Source: an uncultured Acidobacteriota bacterium (lineage in GTDB: Bacteria; Acidobacteriota; Blastocatellia; RBC074). Taken from it: a DNA stretch of 64,000 bases. Positions 36,959 through 45,764 of this stretch are shown piece by piece. The notes beneath the pieces are model-generated. The model had not been told where the DNA came from, did no database searches, and saw nothing but the letters and a program-made list of their open reading frames with translations. The stretch is taken from positions 19,768 through 83,767 of the forward strand of contig CADECP010000032.1 in assembly GCA_902825875.1 (NCBI GenBank), in the 5' to 3' direction. The stretch's first letter is position 1. Each line of letters opens with the position of its first letter. The position numbers and the translations under genes were made by a program.

Positions 36959-37660
36959 TCAATTCCAGTACTGCAATTCGTTCAGAATCAAATCTGCGTA
37001 CTTGCGCGGGTCTTTGATCGCCCGCATCGGCATTGTACCTTCAATGGTTGCACTGTCAATTTCGATGTCTCCGATGCCGATCATGCGTTCTTTCAGGGTT
37101 TGATTGACGGTTACATCCTGAACATGGCGCAGCGGAATGTTGCGCGAAGATTTGGAAAAAACGCCGTTTTCGATTTCGACTTTGACAGTGGTCAAGGTGT
37201 ACACAGTGTGATTGTGTTGAATGTGGTGATAGATCGGCCTGATGAACAAAATGACAACGACAGCCGCCGCCGTCCAATACGATTTGAAGTAATAAGCGAT
37301 CAACGCCGTCGTCAGAACTGAGAGAATAACCGCGAAAAAGTATTTCATCCCTACTTCGTAAAAAGCCGGAGTAATAGAAAAGATGACTTCTTCATCGTCG
37401 TGCGAGCTTTCAACTTCGTCGTCGTAATCGTCTTCGAGCAACTCCGCGCCTTCGTCCATTTCTTCAGCAAAATCTTCTTCTTCGTAATACTCTTCCTGAA
37501 AATTCATCCTGCGGCGAGCCGGACGAGAAATTGGCGGCGGAATCCCACGCGATTGGCGACCAGAAACCCTTCCCGAAACAGCATCCGGCAATTTATTGCC
37601 GCAGTAGTTACAGAACTGGCTGCCGTCTGCCAGGTTTTTTCCGCATTGATTGCAATACAT
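36959..37660 (-). CDS. Zinc-ribbon, bacterial PH-domain membrane protein
   Basis: 233-residue protein. The N-terminal zinc ribbon MYCNQCGKNLADGSQFCNYCG carries two CxxC pairs (3-6 and 17-20). An extremely acidic stretch (EEYYEEEDFAEEMDEGAELLEDDYDDEVE, about 52-82) is next, then two adjacent membrane helices (about 108-145). The bacterial PH domain (YTLTTVKVEIENGVFSKSSRNIPLRHVQDVTVNQTLKERMIGIGDIEI) completes it. It is similar to YdbS/YdbT-type PH proteins of unknown role. Confidence 0.85.
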   Translation of the reverse strand: MYCNQCGKNLADGSQFCNYCGNKLPDAVSGRVSGRQSRGIPPPISRPARRRMNFQEEYYEEEDFAEEMDEGAELLEDDYDDEVESSHDDEEVIFSITPAFYEVGMKYFFAVILSVLTTALIAYYFKSYWTAAAVVVILFIRPIYHHIQHNHTVYTLTTVKVEIENGVFSKSSRNIPLRHVQDVTVNQTLKERMIGIGDIEIDSATIEGTMPMRAIKDPRKYADLILNELQYWN

Positions 37661-37701
37661 AGGGCATGCTCCGCTGTGAGTTACAAAACGTGAAGCTGTG
37701 A

Positions 37702-38493
37702 TTATGTTCGCTTCAGAAAATCTCCGACGATCTGATTGAAGCTCGCTGCCGATTCCAGATTGGCCAGATGTCCGGCTTTCGGAATTACTGCCAACCGCGA
37801 ACCTGGAATTGCGGCGTTCATTTTTTCAGACTCGCTTGGCGGAGTCAGCGTGTCTTCTTCGCCGACAACAACCAGTGTCGGGCAGATGAGCTTCGCCAGC
37901 AAATCAGTCGAATCGTCACGCCCGGCCATGCCGATCAACGCCTTGGCGATGCCTTCAGGATTTGCGGCTTCGATCATCGCTCGCACACGTTCGGCAATTT
38001 GCGGTTTAGTCTTCAAAGTCGTTTCGCCCAACAGTTTCGGAATCATCAATTCGACGATGACAGACGCTCCTTTGTTCCTGGCCAGTTCCGCAGTTTCAAA
38101 TCGCCCGCGCTTGCCTTCTTCTGTGTCGGTGACAGCGCGTGTGTCGCACAGGATCAACGAATTCACTCGTGTTGGGTATTTTCGGCAAAGCGCCAACGCT
38201 GCATAACCGCCCATCGAAAGCCCGCAAATCGTCGCAGAACCGATGCCGAGTTGATCCAGCAATCCGGCGACGACATCGGCGAAGTTCGGCATCGTCGAAT
38301 CGGCGGAACTCAAACTGCTGTCGCCAAAACCCGGCCAGTCGAGTGTAATGACGCGATGCTTTTGAGAAAACTCTGGAACCTGTTCGTCCCACATAGATTG
38401 GTTCAGCGGAAAGGCATGCAGAAACACAACCGGCTGACCTTGCCCCAAGTCTCGAAACGCGAGCTCCGAATCGTTGATTTTGATCTTGTTCAT
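37702..38493 (-). CDS. Alpha/beta-hydrolase (enol-lactonase-like)
   Basis: 263-residue single-domain hydrolase. The HAFPLNQSMWDEQ oxyanion region (about 26-38), nucleophile elbow ICGLSMGGYAAL (Ser at about 97), Asp in VVGEEDTLTPP and His in IPKAGHLANLE give a full triad. The closest general resemblance is to 3-oxoadipate enol-lactonase/BioH-type hydrolases. It is the last gene of an operon with 4-nt overlaps: glycosyltransferase, pdxJ, phosphatase-like protein, hydrolase. Substrate unknown. Confidence 0.88.
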   Translation of the reverse strand: MNKIKINDSELAFRDLGQGQPVVFLHAFPLNQSMWDEQVPEFSQKHRVITLDWPGFGDSSLSSADSTMPNFADVVAGLLDQLGIGSATICGLSMGGYAALALCRKYPTRVNSLILCDTRAVTDTEEGKRGRFETAELARNKGASVIVELMIPKLLGETTLKTKPQIAERVRAMIEAANPEGIAKALIGMAGRDDSTDLLAKLICPTLVVVGEEDTLTPPSESEKMNAAIPGSRLAVIPKAGHLANLESAASFNQIVGDFLKRT

Positions 38494-39803
38494 TGCGCTA
38501 TGACCTCTGACAAAACTCTACCGCGAGCAGTTTTCATCTCCAACCCCAGCAGCCAGGCGATGGTTGGCGCGACATCAATCAATCGCATGTATTCGATTTT
38601 TTGCTGCGCTTTGATTGCCTTGCCGCTCACAAATAACGCTCCTCGCATTTCCGCTCTTGAAGGCAAATATCCGTAAGCCGCGCGGTCAGCGGTTTTCGCA
38701 GTTGTCGAACCGTTGGCGCGCGCTGAGATTTGAAACGAAGGAGCTGCGTCCAGAAAAAATGCTGCACGAGGATCAGCTCCCAGCCGAGCAGTTTCGCGCC
38801 GCGCGATGATTCGCCACAGTGAGTTGTCGGAATCCTTTTCCAGTTCCAAAAACAGTTTTTCCAATTCTTTCGTGGTCGTTTCGTCCTGTGGATTTTTCAA
38901 AAAGATTGCTGCCGAACCGCCAAACGTCTGAGCTACTGCTCGCCACGTCTTCAAGTTGCCCTGGCTGTCGGTCGTCAGAAAACCTTTTTTGGCCAGCCAG
39001 GCATTTGGTCGGAATTCCTGTTCGACCTTACTGGCTCCGCGATCGGAAACGATCAGGAACGTTGCCTTGGTTTTCAGTTTGGCGCTTTCAATCGCTGAAA
39101 CGATATTGCCAATCAGCCCATCAATCTTTTCCATCGCCGATTTTGCTTCTGTCGAAAGCAGGCCGTGACGATGTTGAGCCGCATCGAGCGACGTGAAATT
39201 AACGGCCAGCAAATTCGGCTGATGTTTTTCGATCAATCCAATCGCTGTTTCTGTTTTGGAAACATCGGAATCTTTTTCAGTTTCTGGCAGATTGAATTTG
39301 ATGCTGGCATCGGTGGTCATCGGAAAGCCAATGGCTGCGGTCGTCATTTCGGCGCGGAAAGCGGCTTCCCAAATCGTATCGGTCTTGATCAGTTTGGCTG
39401 ATTGAAACGGCGAGGCTGATTGAGCGCCCGTTTGTTCATCGAACGGGAAGTCGGAAGTGATGCCGTGATCTGCCGGCAACACACCCGTCATCATGCTGAC
39501 GTGAGCGGGAATTCGCAGCGACGGATAAACGCTTTCGACGCCGACTGCATGCGAGCCACTGGTACGCAGCGATTGCAGGTTTGGAATTTTCAGTCGAAAG
39601 GATTCAGGGTCATTGGCGTGATCTGCGCGCAAGCCGCTGATCGTAATCAACACGATGTGCGAAGTCAGTTTCGGCGGTTTGGGTTTTCCTGAATTGGATG
39701 AAGAAGTCGGTTTTGACTGCTGAGCCTGCGGTGGCGACGCGAAGAATGCGCTTAGCAACACCAACACAGAAGCAACTGGCAGGAACATTCGGATTCTCAT
39801 CAC
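38490..39803 (-). CDS. Exported alkaline-phosphatase-superfamily protein (type I phosphodiesterase-like)
   Basis: 437-residue protein with a signal peptide (about 5-27). It belongs to the nucleotide pyrophosphatase/phosphodiesterase branch: [21 protein letters not shown] near the N terminus corresponds to the first metal Asp strand, but the sequence is ISGLR where metal Asp would be expected, so the first ligand may be displaced. [15 protein letters not shown] and [11 protein letters not shown] are also typical; the latter normally reads SDHG, and here the His is replaced by Arg. These changes raise the possibility of weakened or altered metal binding. It overlaps pdxJ upstream and the hydrolase downstream by 4 nt each. 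Confidence 0.82.
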   Translation of the reverse strand: MMRIRMFLPVASVLVLLSAFFASPPQAQQSKPTSSSNSGKPKPPKLTSHIVLITISGLRADHANDPESFRLKIPNLQSLRTSGSHAVGVESVYPSLRIPAHVSMMTGVLPADHGITSDFPFDEQTGAQSASPFQSAKLIKTDTIWEAAFRAEMTTAAIGFPMTTDASIKFNLPETEKDSDVSKTETAIGLIEKHQPNLLAVNFTSLDAAQHRHGLLSTEAKSAMEKIDGLIGNIVSAIESAKLKTKATFLIVSDRGASKVEQEFRPNAWLAKKGFLTTDSQGNLKTWRAVAQTFGGSAAIFLKNPQDETTTKELEKLFLELEKDSDNSLWRIIARRETARLGADPRAAFFLDAAPSFQISARANGSTTAKTADRAAYGYLPSRAEMRGALFVSGKAIKAQQKIEYMRLIDVAPTIAWLLGLEMKTARGRVLSEVIAQ

Positions 39804-40555
39804 TTCCCTTGTGCTTCACGTATGGCGGAGATCATTTCGCGCACCGCTCGATCCAGTCCAACCAACGCCGCGCGAGCGATGATGTTGTGGCCGATGTTGA
39901 ATTCTTCGATGTCGGCGATGCGAGCAATCGGGCCAACATTGCGATAAGTCAGTCCGTGACCGGCGGCGACTTTCAATCCTTCGCGGGCGGCGGCTTTGGC
40001 AGCAGCTTTGATCCGCGCGGCTTCTTTTTCAATGGCTTCGATGAGGCGAACGGTTTTATCGCCAGGATGTTCGTTCAGGTGCGCGTATTGCGCTGTGCAG
40101 ATTTCCACCTGAAACGCTCCGAGTTTGGCCGAAGCTTTGATCTGTTCAACGTCCGGATCAATAAACAGAGCCGTGAAAATGCCGTTGTCTTTCAGTTTGG
40201 CGATGGCAGTCTTGATCGTTTTTTTGTGGGCGATGGCGTCCAACCCGCCTTCGGTTGTGATTTCCTGCGGAGTTTCGGGAACCAGCGTCACCACGTCAGG
40301 CTTGACGCGCGCGGCGATTTCCACCATTTCATCGGTCGCAGCCATTTCGACGTTCAGGTGTGTGATGACCGCCTGCTTCAATGCGATTAAATCGTAATCC
40401 TGAATGTGCCGCCGGTCACTGCGAAGGTGCGTTGTGATGCCGTCGGCTCCGGCCAGTTCGCAAATTGCCGCCGCCGAAACCGGGTTGGGTTCGTTGGTGC
40501 GCCTGGCCTGACGAATAGTTGCAATGTGGTCAATGTTGACGTTCAGTCTGCTCAT
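39800..40555 (-). CDS. pdxJ: Pyridoxine 5'-phosphate synthase
   Basis: Condenses 1-deoxyxylulose 5-phosphate with aminoacetone 3-phosphate in the DXP-dependent vitamin B6 pathway. The 251 residues match the family, with [26 protein letters not shown] (about 4-29), [36 protein letters not shown] and [14 protein letters not shown], all conserved active-site blocks. It overlaps the genes on both sides by 4 nt. No pdxA is present here. Confidence 0.97.
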   Translation of the reverse strand: MSRLNVNIDHIATIRQARRTNEPNPVSAAAICELAGADGITTHLRSDRRHIQDYDLIALKQAVITHLNVEMAATDEMVEIAARVKPDVVTLVPETPQEITTEGGLDAIAHKKTIKTAIAKLKDNGIFTALFIDPDVEQIKASAKLGAFQVEICTAQYAHLNEHPGDKTVRLIEAIEKEAARIKAAAKAAAREGLKVAAGHGLTYRNVGPIARIADIEEFNIGHNIIARAALVGLDRAVREMISAIREAQGK

Positions 40556-41331
40556 CTTTTTGTTTCAGCAATTTCGGATTTCAGGTTCGATAAATTGGCC
40601 GCCTGATCGTATTTGCCGGTCAAATCGTTCCAGCGAATCGTCGAAACTTCCATCAGGACTTTGATCGGCGAACCGATGGGGTTTACCTTCGAACCTTCGA
40701 CATGATTCCAGCGGACTGGGGTTTCCAACAACCGCCAGCCTTGTTTTTGGGCGATAAAAAGAATTTCGGGGTCGAAGCCAAAACCGTCAATTTGTTGCAG
40801 CGGAAACACCGCTTGCGCGGCTTCGCGGCGAAACGCTTTGAATCCGCATTGCGTGTCTTTGAAATTCAACCCGGTCAAGATGAACTGAATCAGGTTGCCT
40901 GCCTTGCCGATGGTTTCGCGCATTGCGGATTGATGTGTGCCGATCAAACTGCGATCGAGCGCACGCGAACCGAAAACCACGTCGTAACGATTGTCAGCAA
41001 TCGGCGTGATGACTTTGACAATCTCGCTGGTTGGCGTGGCCAGATCGGCATCGTAAAACAACGCGATGTCACCTGTGGCCTGGAGCATGCCGTTTCTGAC
41101 CGCGAAGCCTTTGCCACGATTGCCAGGGTTTTCAATCAACCTCAACCGTCCGGAACTTCGTTGGACGAATTCCAGGACTGTTTCTGCTGTTCGGTCGCGC
41201 GAACCGTCGTTGACGACCAACACTTCGCTGTCATAACTCTGGGCGTTCAGATATTCGAACGTGCCTTCGAGCGTTCGGCCAATTCGTTGTTCTTCGTTGT
41301 AAGCCGGAATGACGATGGATAAAAAAGGCAT
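40552..41331 (-). CDS. Family 2 glycosyltransferase, dolichyl/polyprenyl-phosphate type
   Basis: 259-residue GT-A enzyme predicted to charge a polyprenyl phosphate with a hexose for later transfer outside the cell. [20 protein letters not shown] (about 4-23), [29 protein letters not shown], the DADLATP DxD motif (about 94-100) and [15 protein letters not shown] follow the eukaryotic-like ALG5/dolichyl-phosphate glucosyltransferase pattern. No C-terminal membrane helices. It is first in the overlapping four-gene operon and could feed the GT-C proteins at 14.7 kb and 49.7 kb. Confidence 0.92.
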   Translation of the reverse strand: MPFLSIVIPAYNEEQRIGRTLEGTFEYLNAQSYDSEVLVVNDGSRDRTAETVLEFVQRSSGRLRLIENPGNRGKGFAVRNGMLQATGDIALFYDADLATPTSEIVKVITPIADNRYDVVFGSRALDRSLIGTHQSAMRETIGKAGNLIQFILTGLNFKDTQCGFKAFRREAAQAVFPLQQIDGFGFDPEILFIAQKQGWRLLETPVRWNHVEGSKVNPIGSPIKVLMEVSTIRWNDLTGKYDQAANLSNLKSEIAETKR

Positions 41332-41860
41332 TTGCGTTTGTCCTCTTGATGAGTCGGCAATATAACACGACGAACTTGGCTGCGAAATTGTATAAACCTT
41401 AGCATCGAAGCCATTTGCCAGTCAGTTCGATAAAACCTGTTTTTCACCGGAGGGTTGGCAGATTGTTTAGCTTTTGCGGTTCGCAATGATGAAATTTGAG
41501 TCAGCCATATTTCTATGGAGAGCGCGCAATTAAAATGAAGCCTGTGCGTAATTCGGTACGGAACCGGGAGCGGTAGCGACTGGATACTTTCGTGAGCGTT
41601 ACTTCAAGCCAACCCGGTCGCTACCGCTCCCGGTTCCGTACCATCGCTCAAATTATTGATGGCAAGCCACTTTTATTCGCACAGGCTTCAATTAAAATTG
41701 CTGATGGAAAATTGAGGAAGAAAAGCAGAGTTGTTGCTGACCTAATTTTTATCAACGGGTTTTCGGTTTGCTGAAATGTCGGAATCCGCTGAAGATGGAG
41801 ATGGAAAAGCAAGGTTTTTTCTGTACCCATTTTTCGTCAACGAGTTTTCGATTTGCTGAA
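41332..41860. other. 529-bp gene-free region with a long palindrome and leader duplication
   Basis: Apart from short frames there is no gene. It holds the 26-bp-arm inverted repeat at 41555-41642 and the imperfect 85-bp duplication ending at the ABC-ATPase start codon (41692-41861). It separates divergent operons, so promoters for both must lie here; I could not single one out. Confidence 0.7.
41555..41642. repeat. Perfect 26-bp inverted repeat (GGTACGGAACC type)
   Basis: Arms GGTACGGAACCGGGAGCGGT + AGCGAC at 41555-41580 and the exact complement at 41617-41642, with a 36-nt spacer. A likely member of a dispersed palindromic repeat family in related genomes; a looser relative is at 58095-58163. 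Confidence 0.9.
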
Positions 41861-41861
41861 A
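41692..41861 (+). repeat. Imperfect tandem duplication of the ABC-ATPase leader and start codon
   Basis: Two roughly 85-bp units (about 41692-41776 and 41777-41861) end in TTTGCTGAAATGTC; the first ATG is 41776, the second, the real gene start, is 41861. Shared blocks include GAAAAGCA near the start and ATTTTT.TCAACG.GTTTTCG before the end. The upstream unit opens a 27-codon frame (MSESAEDGDGKARFF...) whose TGA ends 1 nt before the true ATG. Confidence 0.75.
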
Positions 41862-42622
41862 TGTCTGAATTCGCCATCGAATTTGATCGAGTCACGTTTC
41901 GCCACGCGGGTGGCGCAACGATCCTCGACGAGTTTTCGCTGGCAATTGACAGTGGCGAAACGCTGGCGCTGGTCGGGCGCAGCGGAATGGGCAAAACGAC
42001 GATTCTGAAACTCATCAACCGACTGCTGTTGCCGCAAGCCGGAACTGTTCGCATCGAAGGCCGCGCGACAACCGATTGGAATCCGATTCAGCTTCGTCGC
42101 CGAGTCGGATACGTGCTTCAAGAAGTCGGGCTGTTTCCTCACATGACAATTGGCCGCAATGTCGCCGTCGTTCCTCACCTGGAAAATTGGCCTGAATCCA
42201 AAATCAACCCGCGCGTGGATGAATTGCTGGAATTGGTCGGGCTGGAACCGACGAAATTCCGCGACCGATTTCCGCGCGAACTTTCGGGCGGGCAGCGTCA
42301 AAGAGTCGGCGTGGCTCGTGCGTTGGCTGCTGATCCGCCGATTCTGTTGATGGACGAACCGTTCGGCGCGCTTGATCCGTTGACGCGCGCCGAAATGCAC
42401 CGCGAATTTCATCGCATCCAATCCCAAGTTCGCAAAACCATCGTCTGCGTGACACACGACATGGGCGAAGCCTTTGCGCTGGGCGACAAGCTGGGCGTGC
42501 TGGCCGAAGGCAAACTGGCGGCGCTGGCTCCACCGAACGAAATCGCGCGGTCAAACAATCCCGAAGTCAAAATCTTTCTCGACGCACTTCCGCGTTTGAA
42601 CGACGGGGGGACTGAGCGATAG
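41861..42622 (+). CDS. OpuC/ProV-type ABC transporter ATP-binding protein (osmolyte or choline uptake)
   Basis: 253-residue ATPase with Walker A GRSGMGKTT (about 39-47), Q-loop, signature LSGGQRQRVGVARAL, Walker B ILLMDEPFGALDP and the switch His in CVTHDMGEA. This is the quaternary-amine (OpuCA/OsmV) type, but it ends soon after the H-loop and has no CBS pair, so it lacks the ionic-strength sensor of classical OpuA/OpuC. The start is ATG 41861, placed 1 nt after a short upstream leader frame. It lies 77 nt before its permease. Confidence 0.92.
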   Translation: MSEFAIEFDRVTFRHAGGATILDEFSLAIDSGETLALVGRSGMGKTTILKLINRLLLPQAGTVRIEGRATTDWNPIQLRRRVGYVLQEVGLFPHMTIGRNVAVVPHLENWPESKINPRVDELLELVGLEPTKFRDRFPRELSGGQRQRVGVARALAADPPILLMDEPFGALDPLTRAEMHREFHRIQSQVRKTIVCVTHDMGEAFALGDKLGVLAEGKLAALAPPNEIARSNNPEVKIFLDALPRLNDGGTER

Positions 42623-42699
42623 AGCGACGGGGCGATGAAGCTGAAAACGTTTTCTCTCCCCATCTCTCCTTCCCCCAGTCTCCCCATCAATGATTGCTT

Positions 42700-44262
42700 A
42701 TGCGCCTCTTCGAATTCTGGCTAAATCACGGCAGCGAATTTCTAAGCGCCATCGCGCGTCATCTGGCGTTGGTGTTGGCGGCGACGGGAATTGCCGTGGC
42801 CGTCGGAGTTCCGCTTGGAGTGTTGGCGTATCGACGTCCGCGATTGGGCAATCCGCTGATCGGCTTGGCGAATGTCGTCCAGACGATTCCAAGTTTGGCG
42901 ATGTTCGGTTTTTTGATTCCGCTGCCGGTGATCGGCGGCATCGGAGCCAAAGCCGCGTTGATCGTCTTGACGCTTTACGCGCTGTTGCCCGTCATGCGAA
43001 CGACCGTCAGCGGATTGAAAGCAGTTGATCCCTCCGTGCGCGAAGCGGGTTTAGCGATGGGAATGACCGACCGGCAATTGCTCTTTCAAGTCGAATTGCC
43101 GCTGGCGCGTTCGGCAATTCTGGCCGGAGTTCGCGTCGCCACAGTTGTCGGCGTCGGAACGGCAACGATTGCGGCGGCGATTGGCGCGGGCGGTCTTGGC
43201 GAATACATCTTTCGTGGCGTCGCCAGCGTGGACAGCACAGTGATTTTGGCCGGAGCGATTCCGGCGGCTGCGCTGGCGTTGTTGGCAGATTTTCTACTTG
43301 GCAAAACCGAGCAATGGTTTTCGCCGGAACGCTCTTCGCGCAAATCGTCTAAGTTCGTTTTGGCAACTGCGGCTGGAATTGTTGCGCTGGGTTTGTTGAT
43401 TGGCGGTTTGCTTTGGTCTGAACGCTCAGCGGGAAGCGTCGTCATCGGATCGAAAGATTTCACAGAGCAAGTCATCCTGGGCGAATTGATGGCGCAGTTG
43501 ATCGAACAAAACACGACGATCAAAGTTCAGCGCAAACTCAACCTGGGCGACACGCTGGTTTGCGAAACAGCTATGCGCGCGGGCGATTTGGATTTGTATG
43601 TCGAATACACAGGCACTGCTCTGACTGCTGTTTTCAAACAATCCGTCTTGCTGGACAGTAATGAAGTCAACGCGCGAGTTGCCGCCAGTTATGCAGCGAC
43701 AGGACGAACGATGTTGCCGCCGCTCGGCTTCAACAACACTTACGTCATTCTGGTCAGAGGCGATGATGCCCGACGATTGAACTTGAAGACGATTTCTGAC
43801 GCCGCGAAACTTTCCCAAAACTGGCGCGCCGGATTTGGCTCGGCGTTTTTGGATCGAGAAGACGGCTACAAAGGCCTGGTGCAGGCTTACGGTTTGAAGT
43901 TTGCGGAATCTCCGCTGGCGATGAATTTGTCGCTGACGTATCGCGCGCTGGCCGAACGGCAAGTTGATTTGATTTCCGGCGATGCGACCAACGGATTGAT
44001 CGCCAAACTGGATTTGTTCGCGCTGGAAGACGACCGCCGATACTTTCCGCCATATCACGCCGTGCCGGTTGTGCGAACAGAAACGTTGAATCGTCATCCT
44101 GAGCTTCGCGCGCTGATCGAACGGCTGGCGGGCAAAGTCACCGATCAAGAGATGCGCCAGATGAATTACGAAGCCGATGTCGAACGCCGCGACGCAAGTT
44201 TGATCGTCAAAGATTTTTTCAGCCGTCACCACGAACTTTTCAGCATGACGCCAACGCCATAA
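42700..44262 (+). CDS. Fused ABC permease and glycine betaine/choline-binding protein (OpuCB-OpuCC type)
   Basis: 520-residue fusion. The N-terminal half (about 1-215) is a permease with six helices and the EAA loop (EAGLAMGMTDRQLLFQVELPLARSAIL), with VVQTIPSLAMFGFLIPLP near TM2. A seventh helix (about 230-250) leads to a periplasmic-type type II substrate-binding domain starting VVIGSKDFTEQVILGELMAQLIEQNT, which is the OpuAC/ProX-like entry for osmolytes or choline. Domain order permease-then-SBP means the binding protein is tethered outside. Start chosen at ATG 42700; an overlapping ATG at 42690 is in another frame. No strong ribosome-binding site. Confidence 0.93.
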   Translation: MRLFEFWLNHGSEFLSAIARHLALVLAATGIAVAVGVPLGVLAYRRPRLGNPLIGLANVVQTIPSLAMFGFLIPLPVIGGIGAKAALIVLTLYALLPVMRTTVSGLKAVDPSVREAGLAMGMTDRQLLFQVELPLARSAILAGVRVATVVGVGTATIAAAIGAGGLGEYIFRGVASVDSTVILAGAIPAAALALLADFLLGKTEQWFSPERSSRKSSKFVLATAAGIVALGLLIGGLLWSERSAGSVVIGSKDFTEQVILGELMAQLIEQNTTIKVQRKLNLGDTLVCETAMRAGDLDLYVEYTGTALTAVFKQSVLLDSNEVNARVAASYAATGRTMLPPLGFNNTYVILVRGDDARRLNLKTISDAAKLSQNWRAGFGSAFLDREDGYKGLVQAYGLKFAESPLAMNLSLTYRALAERQVDLISGDATNGLIAKLDLFALEDDRRYFPPYHAVPVVRTETLNRHPELRALIERLAGKVTDQEMRQMNYEADVERRDASLIVKDFFSRHHELFSMTPTP

Positions 44263-44275
44263 GCAGATTTGGGCT

Positions 44276-45022
44276 TCAATCCGTCTTGATCTGATCGGTC
44301 AGCAATGTCGCGCCGATGACTCCAACCGGCAGCGACAACAAATTCACGCCGGGAATCAACAGCATCAAATAACTTGCTGCGCCAAATCCAAACGCGACTG
44401 ATTTGTTTCGCCAGACGATGCTGAGCTTCTGTTTGAAAGAAATGCCGCGCGCCGACAGTGGCACATCCAGAAAATCCAAACCGCAAAGCGCAATGGCAAT
44501 AACAATTCCGATGGCAGGGCCGATGGGCGGAATGATGTTCAGTGCCAACGCAAAAGCTCCAACCACTATGTGAAGAATGGCGATCTTCAAACCTTCCTTC
44601 ATCGCGCGAAGCCAGTTCACGTCGGCGCGAAATCCACTTTCTCCGGTTGAGATGTTGTGAGTTTTGCGGCTGATGGCTTCGGCAAACGGTGCGAGCAACA
44701 CACGCGCCAGCGGCAGATACAAGAAGTAACTCAGCAACATGGCCAGTACCAACGTCACGACTTGCGCCAGCACTCTTAAGTCATCCACAAACCAGCCGGA
44801 CACGAATTGCCCAACCAGCCACGCGCTCCCAACGGTCAGCACCACCAACAACACAACAGTCAGTGCAATCGGAACCAGCGACAATGCGACAAGTCCTGAA
44901 TTGCGAAACAGCATTCGCAAACCCGCGAAGAAAAAGCGGATTCCCCAAAAGAAGTGATACAGCGGATTCGCCGAATTTGTTTTGTAGCTTTTGTAATTGG
45001 GAATGGTTTCGGTTGGTGTCAC
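44276..45022 (-). CDS. EI24/CysZ-like membrane protein
   Basis: 248-residue polytopic protein with about four to five hydrophobic segments and the EI24-domain pattern: FFWGIRFFFAGLRMLFRN near the N terminus, LVALSLVPIALTVVLLVVLTVGSAWLV, LPLARVLLAPFAEAIS, and SFKQKLSIVWRNKSVAFGFGAASYLMLLIPGVNLLSLPVGVIGAT at the end. CysZ members transport sulphate, but distant relatives are uncharacterised, so sulphate uptake should not be assumed. The start is GTG 45022. It lies tail to tail with the transporter fusion and 12 nt from the lipoprotein gene. Confidence 0.85.
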   Translation of the reverse strand: MTPTETIPNYKSYKTNSANPLYHFFWGIRFFFAGLRMLFRNSGLVALSLVPIALTVVLLVVLTVGSAWLVGQFVSGWFVDDLRVLAQVVTLVLAMLLSYFLYLPLARVLLAPFAEAISRKTHNISTGESGFRADVNWLRAMKEGLKIAILHIVVGAFALALNIIPPIGPAIGIVIAIALCGLDFLDVPLSARGISFKQKLSIVWRNKSVAFGFGAASYLMLLIPGVNLLSLPVGVIGATLLTDQIKTD

Positions 45023-45034
45023 GGTTGAAGCGGT

Positions 45035-45601
45035 TCAATTGTTGTTGATGTTGATCTGTTTGGTCACGCCGACAACAGAGAACGTCAATCCGCCCAGCGA
45101 GGTTCGGTTGTTTTGTCGTTCGTAAAACAAAACGCCGCGTAAATTGCCTTGCGGTTCGATGGTGGCGTTGGTGGGCAATCCGATTTTTTCGTAACTTTCG
45201 ATGGTTCGTAGCTTGGCGTCTTTGCGATAAAAGCTATTGCCGTAATACTTCATGACCCGTTTCAATGCCTGGTCGGGCGGAATGCGGGTGAGGTTGTTGC
45301 CACTGGAATCGCGCAGGTTGAATTTCAGCGAATCAGTTTTGACAGGCGAAGCAGTTCGATTCATCAAGCGCACGTCCACGGCAATGACTCCGGCCAACGG
45401 CAAATTGGCTTCGAATCGTTCCAGCGATTGATCGCCGTCCAGAATGGCGGTGACGGCAATCAAGCCTTGTTCGCCGTCGGCAACGTTGTCGGCAGACGCG
45501 CTGGCTGGCAGCGGAGCGACTTTATAAAGCTGAGCGCCGCAACCGATGCTGGCCAGCAAGCTCAAACTCAACGCGAAAAGAATGATTTTTCTTCCGATCA
45601 T
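45035..45601 (-). CDS. Lipoprotein of unknown function (YcfL-like)
   Basis: 188-residue lipoprotein. The signal sequence is IILFALSLSLLASIGC, and Cys at residue about 21 is the lipidation site. The mature part has a beta-sandwich-like pattern similar to E. coli YcfL (LAGVIAVDVRLMNRTASPVKTDSLKFNLRDSSGNN). I put the start at ATG 45601 since upstream residues are hydrophilic and unlikely in a lipoprotein leader. Possible periplasmic face; role unknown. It is followed 12 nt later by the EI24 gene. Confidence 0.75.
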   Translation of the reverse strand: MIGRKIILFALSLSLLASIGCGAQLYKVAPLPASASADNVADGEQGLIAVTAILDGDQSLERFEANLPLAGVIAVDVRLMNRTASPVKTDSLKFNLRDSSGNNLTRIPPDQALKRVMKYYGNSFYRKDAKLRTIESYEKIGLPTNATIEPQGNLRGVLFYERQNNRTSLGGLTFSVVGVTKQININNN

Positions 45602-45764
45602 GATTCGGGAATGTAGTGGCAGCGGATCGAAACTGTCAACAATTCGCCAACCGTCTGCAACTATTGTCCGGCTCAGGCGTTTGCTGTTTCTGCAAGCCGA
45701 AAACTGATTGGCGTTCAACCGTCGCAAAATCCTCGAACGCAAAACCAATTGAGATGGAGTAATG

